From Gemmatimonas phototrophica (GTDB lineage: Bacteria > Gemmatimonadota > Gemmatimonadetes > Gemmatimonadales > Gemmatimonadaceae), in assembly GCA_945869195.1 (NCBI GenBank), contig CAMBNV010000005.1:124001-188000 (forward strand): a stretch of DNA of 64,000 nt, read 5' to 3'. Positions 59,495-64,000 of this stretch are shown here, in pieces. Each line of letters opens with the position of its first letter. Within the stretch, counting starts at the first letter, position 1. The notes beneath the pieces were generated by a model that had not been told where the DNA came from, did not search any database, and saw nothing but the letters and a program-made list of their open reading frames with translations. The translations under genes were made by a program, and so were the position numbers.

Positions 59495-62062
59495 ATGACC
59501 AAGCGCGTGCTCAGGCTCCTTTGCATCGCTGTCGCGATGGCCGCCACCTCCGTTCCTGCGGTCGCCCAGCGCCCCTCGCCCACAGAGGCGCAGGCCCTTC
59601 TCAAGGCACGGCCGGAGTTGGCGGCGCAGGTCCAGCAGCGGCTGATGACGAGCGGGATGAGCGCCGAGCAGGTGCGGCAGCGGCTGCGCGCCGAGGGGTA
59701 TCCGGAGAACTTCCTCGACGCCTACCTCCCGGGAGGCACTGGGAACGGCGCTGCTCCGACGGCGGACGTGGTGACCGCGCTCGAACGCTTGGGCATCTCG
59801 AGCGATGATGATGCAGCGGTGATGCGCACCATGCTGCGGCAGCGGTCTGCTTCGTCGACGCGCGACACCGTGTTGCCGCCGGTCCGCATCCGCGACGACT
59901 CTGCGCGGACCGTGGCCCAGGACAGCGCCTCGTACGAGCTCTTCGGCCTCTCGCTGTTCCGGAACGCCACCAGCGAGTTCATCCCCGTGATGGACGGCCC
60001 CGTCGGACCGGACTATCGCCTTGGCCCCGGCGACGAACTCGTGCTGATCTTGACGGGCGAAGTGGAACTCGCGCACACCCTGCCCATCACGCGCGAAGGC
60101 TTCATCGTGATTCCCCAGGTCGGTCAGCTCAGCGTGGCCAACCTCACGATGTCGCAGCTTGAGGATCTGCTCTACGCCCGACTGTCCCGCAGCTATTCGG
60201 GCGTGCAGCGTGGCGCCAATGCGCCTACCAAGTTCTCCGTCAGCGTTTCGCGTCTGCGTGCCATCCAGGTGTTCGTCACTGGTGACGTGGCGCGCCCGTC
60301 CAGCTATCGCGTGTCCAGCGCGGCCACGGCCATGACCGCGCTCTACGCTGCCGGCGGCCCCACCGAACAGGGCACCTTCCGCGCGGTGACCGTGCGGCGC
60401 GGTGGTGCGCTCGTCGCCACGGTTGACCTCTACGATTACCTCCTGAAGGGGCAGCGCGGCTCCGACATGCAGCTGCAGAGCGGCGACATCGTCTTTGTGG
60501 GCCCTCACGGGCCGCGCGTGCGCGTGACCGGTGAAGTCACCCGCCCCGCGACGTATGAGTTGCGTAGTGGCGAGGGCGTACGCGATGCGCTCGTGGCCGC
60601 TGGCGGTTTCCGCCCCACGGCACTCGCGTCGCGCGTGCTGCTCACTCGTCTCTTGCCGGCTGCCGAACGCGGCGTGGGCGGGAATGACCGTGTGGTGATC
60701 GATGTGGCCGCGGGTGCGTCGGGCGGGATTGCATCGTATCCCAGCCTTGCGTTGAGCGGTGGCGATGAGCTGCGGGTGCTCGCCATCAGCGATCGGGTGC
60801 GCGGGCGTGTGTCCGTGAACGGCCATGTGTGGAATGCTGGCTCACAGGGCTTCAGCGCTGGTCTCAAGCTCAGCGACGCGCTTCGGCAGGCCGGCGGGCT
60901 CAAGCCCGATGCCTACCTCGGGCAGGTGAGCATCACGCGGCTGCGTCCCGACTCCACGCGCGTGCAGTTGCGCGCCGCCTTGCAGGACACGACGGGTCGG
61001 GTGGTGAACGATCTGGTTCTGCAGGAAGATGATGAGATCACCGTGTACTCGCTGACTGAGTTCCGTCCTGATCGCTATGTGGCGATTGGCGGCTCGGTGC
61101 GGCGGAGCGGGCAGTATCCCTGGCGCGAGGGGATGACGCTGCGTGATCTCGTGCTTGCGGCGGGTGGGATGCGGCCGGGTGCGTATCTGCGTGAAGCGGA
61201 GATCGCGCGCGTGCCGCAGGATCGACGTGGTGGTCGGACGGCGGTGAGTGAGCGCGTGCCGCTCGACTCGAGCTACATCGGCGATTACGTTCCAGGGAGT
61301 CCGTATCCTGGGCCGATTGGGGAGAACTTTGCGGCGGGGCGCTCTGCTCCGGAGGTGATGCTCCAGCCGTATGACAACGTGTTGATCATGCAGCAGCCGG
61401 ATTGGGAGGAGCCGCGGTCTGTTGTGTTGACCGGGCAGGTGCGGTTTCCTGGGGAGTACACGCTTCTGAGCACGTCGGAGACGTTGCGGGATGCGGTGAA
61501 TCGCGCGGGTGGGTTTACGCCGGATGGGGCGGTTGATGGAGCGTATTTTGGGCGGGCGACTGCGTCAACTTCGTTCCGGCGGGATATCGAGTTGGATTCA
61601 ACTCAGAGCGCGGCGCAGGCGATTGTGCGATCGCGGATCGGACTTGATCTCGCTCGTGCGATGCGGCAGCGCGGTTCGACTGACAATCTTGTGTTGCTTG
61701 ATGGGGACTCGTTGAATGTTCCGTTTCGGCGGTCGACTGTTGAGATTCGCGGTGCCGTCAATGCGCCCTCGGTCCTTACTCATGCAGGGAAGCGCATCGG
61801 GTACTACATTCGCGCGGCGGGTGGTGGGTCGGTGAATGGGAATGAGCGGCGCGCGTATGTGATTCAACCGAATGGGAAGATCGAGTCGCGGCAGCGGGTG
61901 TTGTGGGTGATCTCGCTGGATCCGAAGCCGCGGGAGGGGGCGACGGTGGTGGTGCCGACGGCGGAGGATAACGCGCAGAATGTGCAGCGGGTGGCGTCGA
62001 CGGTGCAGATCATTGCGCAGACGCTGGCGAGTTTGGCGACGTTGGTGGTTTTGTTGCGGTAG
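59495..62062 (+). CDS. SLBB-domain polysaccharide export protein (Wza-like)
   Basis: 855 residues from the ATG at 59495, chosen because it opens a clear signal peptide ([17 protein letters not shown]). A polysaccharide-export domain starts at about 172 ([16 protein letters not shown]), then several SLBB repeats ([76 protein letters not shown]). A C-terminal hydrophobic helix follows. Forms an outer-membrane export channel or periplasmic part for capsule/EPS. Longer than E. coli Wza. Codon choice shifts in the last kilobase. Confidence 0.9.
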   Translation: MTKRVLRLLCIAVAMAATSVPAVAQRPSPTEAQALLKARPELAAQVQQRLMTSGMSAEQVRQRLRAEGYPENFLDAYLPGGTGNGAAPTADVVTALERLGISSDDDAAVMRTMLRQRSASSTRDTVLPPVRIRDDSARTVAQDSASYELFGLSLFRNATSEFIPVMDGPVGPDYRLGPGDELVLILTGEVELAHTLPITREGFIVIPQVGQLSVANLTMSQLEDLLYARLSRSYSGVQRGANAPTKFSVSVSRLRAIQVFVTGDVARPSSYRVSSAATAMTALYAAGGPTEQGTFRAVTVRRGGALVATVDLYDYLLKGQRGSDMQLQSGDIVFVGPHGPRVRVTGEVTRPATYELRSGEGVRDALVAAGGFRPTALASRVLLTRLLPAAERGVGGNDRVVIDVAAGASGGIASYPSLALSGGDELRVLAISDRVRGRVSVNGHVWNAGSQGFSAGLKLSDALRQAGGLKPDAYLGQVSITRLRPDSTRVQLRAALQDTTGRVVNDLVLQEDDEITVYSLTEFRPDRYVAIGGSVRRSGQYPWREGMTLRDLVLAAGGMRPGAYLREAEIARVPQDRRGGRTAVSERVPLDSSYIGDYVPGSPYPGPIGENFAAGRSAPEVMLQPYDNVLIMQQPDWEEPRSVVLTGQVRFPGEYTLLSTSETLRDAVNRAGGFTPDGAVDGAYFGRATASTSFRRDIELDSTQSAAQAIVRSRIGLDLARAMRQRGSTDNLVLLDGDSLNVPFRRSTVEIRGAVNAPSVLTHAGKRIGYYIRAAGGGSVNGNERRAYVIQPNGKIESRQRVLWVISLDPKPREGATVVVPTAEDNAQNVQRVASTVQIIAQTLASLATLVVLLR

Positions 62063-62129
62063 CGCGGAGCAGCGCGGATTGCGCTGCGAGTCCAGTGCGC
62101 GGTATCCACCTCTCGGTCCACAGCCCCAC

Positions 62130-63188
62130 ATGTCCACTCTGCTCGTCACTGGCGGCGCCGGATTCATCGGCTCCGCGCTTGTGCGCCAGTTGATTTTCGA
62201 GTCCGACTCGACGGTGATCAACGTCGACAAGCTGACCTACGCCGGGAACCTCGCCTCCCTCGCTGATGCCCGGCATGATCCGAGGCATCATTTCGCGCAG
62301 GTCGACATCTGCGATGCCGAGGGCATCCGCGCCCTCTTCGATCGCTTCCGCCCCGACGCGGTCTATCACCTCGCGGCCGAGTCGCACGTGGACCGGTCGA
62401 TCGACGGGCCCGCCGAGTTCATTCAGAGCAATGTGGTCGGGACCTTCACGATGCTGCAGGAGTGCCTTCGTTACTGGCGCGGACTCGACGCCGAAGCGCA
62501 GCAGCGCTTTCGGGTTTTGCATGTGTCGACGGACGAAGTCTACGGGTCACTCGGTCCGGGCGGGCTCTTCACGGAATCGACGCCGTACGATCCCTCTTCG
62601 CCCTATTCCGCGAGCAAGGCAGGCTCCGACCATCTCGCCCGTGCCTGGCATCGCACGTATGGCCTGCCGGTGGTTGTCACGAACTGCAGCAACAACTACG
62701 GTCCCTATCAGTTCCCTGAGAAACTGATCCCGTTGATGATCCGGAAGGCGCTCGAGGGTGCTCCGCTGCCGGTGTACGGCAAGGGCGACAACGTGCGCGA
62801 CTGGCTGTACGTGGATGATCATGCGCGGGCGTTGCGCCTGGCCTGTGAGCGCGGACGTCCGGGTGAGACGTACAACGTGGGCGGACAAAACGAGCGGCAG
62901 AACATCGAGGTGGTGCGCACCCTCTGCGCGCTGCTCGACGAACTCCGCCCCACCACGACGCCTCACGCCGACCTCATCTCCTACGTGACGGACCGTCCGG
63001 GGCACGATCATCGTTACGCGATTGACGCCACCAAGCTGCGAACTGAGCTTGGCTGGACGGCGCGCGAGAACTTCGAGACCGGCCTGCGACGGACGGTGGA
63101 GTGGTATCTCGCAAATAGCGCGTGGGTCGCGGACATCACTAGCGGCGCCTATCGGGGTGAGCGACTCGGACAGGGAGCCACGGCATGA
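62130..63188 (+). CDS. rfbB: dTDP-glucose 4,6-dehydratase
   Basis: 352 residues from the ATG at 62130. NAD motif TGGAGFIGS at 7-15, [15 protein letters not shown], catalytic STDEVYG and [11 protein letters not shown] (YxxxK). Second step of dTDP-L-rhamnose synthesis. The stop overlaps the rfbA start (ATGA), so the pair is coupled. Confidence 0.96.
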   Translation: MSTLLVTGGAGFIGSALVRQLIFESDSTVINVDKLTYAGNLASLADARHDPRHHFAQVDICDAEGIRALFDRFRPDAVYHLAAESHVDRSIDGPAEFIQSNVVGTFTMLQECLRYWRGLDAEAQQRFRVLHVSTDEVYGSLGPGGLFTESTPYDPSSPYSASKAGSDHLARAWHRTYGLPVVVTNCSNNYGPYQFPEKLIPLMIRKALEGAPLPVYGKGDNVRDWLYVDDHARALRLACERGRPGETYNVGGQNERQNIEVVRTLCALLDELRPTTTPHADLISYVTDRPGHDHRYAIDATKLRTELGWTARENFETGLRRTVEWYLANSAWVADITSGAYRGERLGQGATA

Positions 63189-64000
63189 AGGGCATCATTC
63201 TCGCCGGCGGCACCGGTAGCCGTCTCTGGCCCATCACCACGGCCGTCAGCAAGCAGCTTCTGCCGATCTATGACAAGCCGATGATCTACTACCCGCTCAG
63301 CACCCTGATGTTGGCGGGCATCCGCGACGTGCTGATCATCACTACGCCGCATGAGCAGCACCTCTTTCGGCACCTCTTGGGCGATGGGTCGCAGTACGGG
63401 ATCAATCTGTCGTACGCCGCACAGTCTGTCCCGAACGGGCTCGCGCAGGCGTTCGTGATTGGTCGGGACTTCGTGGATGGTGAACCGGCAGCGCTCGTAC
63501 TGGGCGACAACATCTTCTTCGGACATGGGTTGGTGGACCAACTCCGGCAGGCCTCCCAATCGGCGTCGGAACGCGCCGGGGCGACGGTCTTCGGCTATCA
63601 CGTCACCGACCCGGAGCGCTATGGCGTTGCGGAGATCGACGCAAAAGGCAAGGTGGTCAGCATCGAGGAGAAGCCGGCTCGGCCGCGTTCCAACTGGGCG
63701 GTCACGGGGCTCTACTTCTACGATCGGGACGTGTGCGACATCGCGGCGGACCTCAAGCCGTCAGCACGCGGTGAATACGAAATCACGGACCTCAACGCCG
63801 AGTACCTTCGTCGCGGGACGCTGCGCATGGAACGGCTTGGCCGCGGCTACGCGTGGCTGGACACCGGCACGTACGATTCGCTCCTCGAGGCCTCGGCCTT
63901 CGTGGGGACGTTGGAGAAGCGGCAGGGGCTGCGGTTGTCGGTGCCCGAGGAAATTGCGTGGCGCAATGGCTGGCTGGATGCGGCCGCGCTGCTAGTGCGC
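63185..64000 (+). CDS. rfbA: Glucose-1-phosphate thymidylyltransferase (runs off the right edge)
   Basis: 272 residues visible of about 290. Nucleotide-binding [64 protein letters not shown] and [18 protein letters not shown] are all family signatures. First step of dTDP-rhamnose synthesis. The order rfbB-rfbA after an SLBB exporter marks the start of an O-antigen or exopolysaccharide locus beyond the window. Confidence 0.95.
   Translation, partial: MKGIILAGGTGSRLWPITTAVSKQLLPIYDKPMIYYPLSTLMLAGIRDVLIITTPHEQHLFRHLLGDGSQYGINLSYAAQSVPNGLAQAFVIGRDFVDGEPAALVLGDNIFFGHGLVDQLRQASQSASERAGATVFGYHVTDPERYGVAEIDAKGKVVSIEEKPARPRSNWAVTGLYFYDRDVCDIAADLKPSARGEYEITDLNAEYLRRGTLRMERLGRGYAWLDTGTYDSLLEASAFVGTLEKRQGLRLSVPEEIAWRNGWLDAAALLVR

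Overview
This 64 kb window is chromosomal DNA of a high-GC, diderm bacterium. The envelope genes (a heptose kinase, an SLBB polysaccharide-export protein, dTDP-rhamnose genes, a predicted outer-membrane barrel) show an outer membrane. A Rex repressor, HrcA, RNase Y and MutS2 sit in the same stretch. That mix fits Gemmatimonadota well, but the assignment is an inference: there is no rRNA gene in the window. Several promoters that I can read share the form TTGNNN, 16 to 17 bases, TA(A/G)NNT.

Region 1 (1-3175) is core: an M20 peptidase, asd and lysC in one leftward operon (aspartate/diaminopimelate pathway), then tRNA-Gly(GCC) and tRNA-Leu(UAA).

Region 2 (3181-12457) is an accessory island. A 65-bp direct repeat of the tRNA-Leu 3' part (3116-3180 and 12393-12457) brackets it, as expected for tRNA-targeted integration, but no integrase is visible. 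It holds a broken M1-peptidase-like gene, an exported RidA-like lipoprotein overlapping an exported metallo-beta-lactamase-fold hydrolase, two FG-GAP/VCBS propeller proteins, a dienelactone hydrolase of lower GC, a class I photolyase between two REP-like hairpin repeats, and two 3'-end remnants of one IS91-family element. One remnant cuts off a small secreted-protein gene after about 19 codons.

Region 3 (12512-31325) is mostly leftward housekeeping: glycosidase-like protein and barrel (divergent), then recN, nadK, dxs, ispA, xseB, xseA, folD and rny (DNA repair, NAD, isoprenoids, nuclease VII, one-carbon, mRNA decay), zapA with a coiled-coil partner, pheT, pheS, rplT, rpmI and infC. The infC unit has a readable promoter, a leader with an intrinsic terminator, and most likely an AUC start codon.

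Region 4 (31326-53819): an MBL hydrolase, an exonuclease, rex with a perfect Rex operator over its own promoter, rsmA, a three-gene partner-switching module (PP2C phosphatase, anti-sigma-type kinase, STAS protein), coaD, rsmD, recJ, a zinc-ribbon protein, dnaG, mutS2, a YqeY-like protein, rpsU, a HIT protein, rsmE, prmA, dnaJ, hrcA, hemW, dprA and obg. Most are tightly packed or overlap by 4 bp.

Region 5 (53820-64000): carboxymuconolactone-decarboxylase-like protein, asparaginase, cca, an EamA transporter, then a rightward set: heptose kinase, tRNA(CAU), tRNA-Val(CAC), SLBB export protein, rfbB and the start of rfbA, which is the beginning of a polysaccharide locus running off the right edge.
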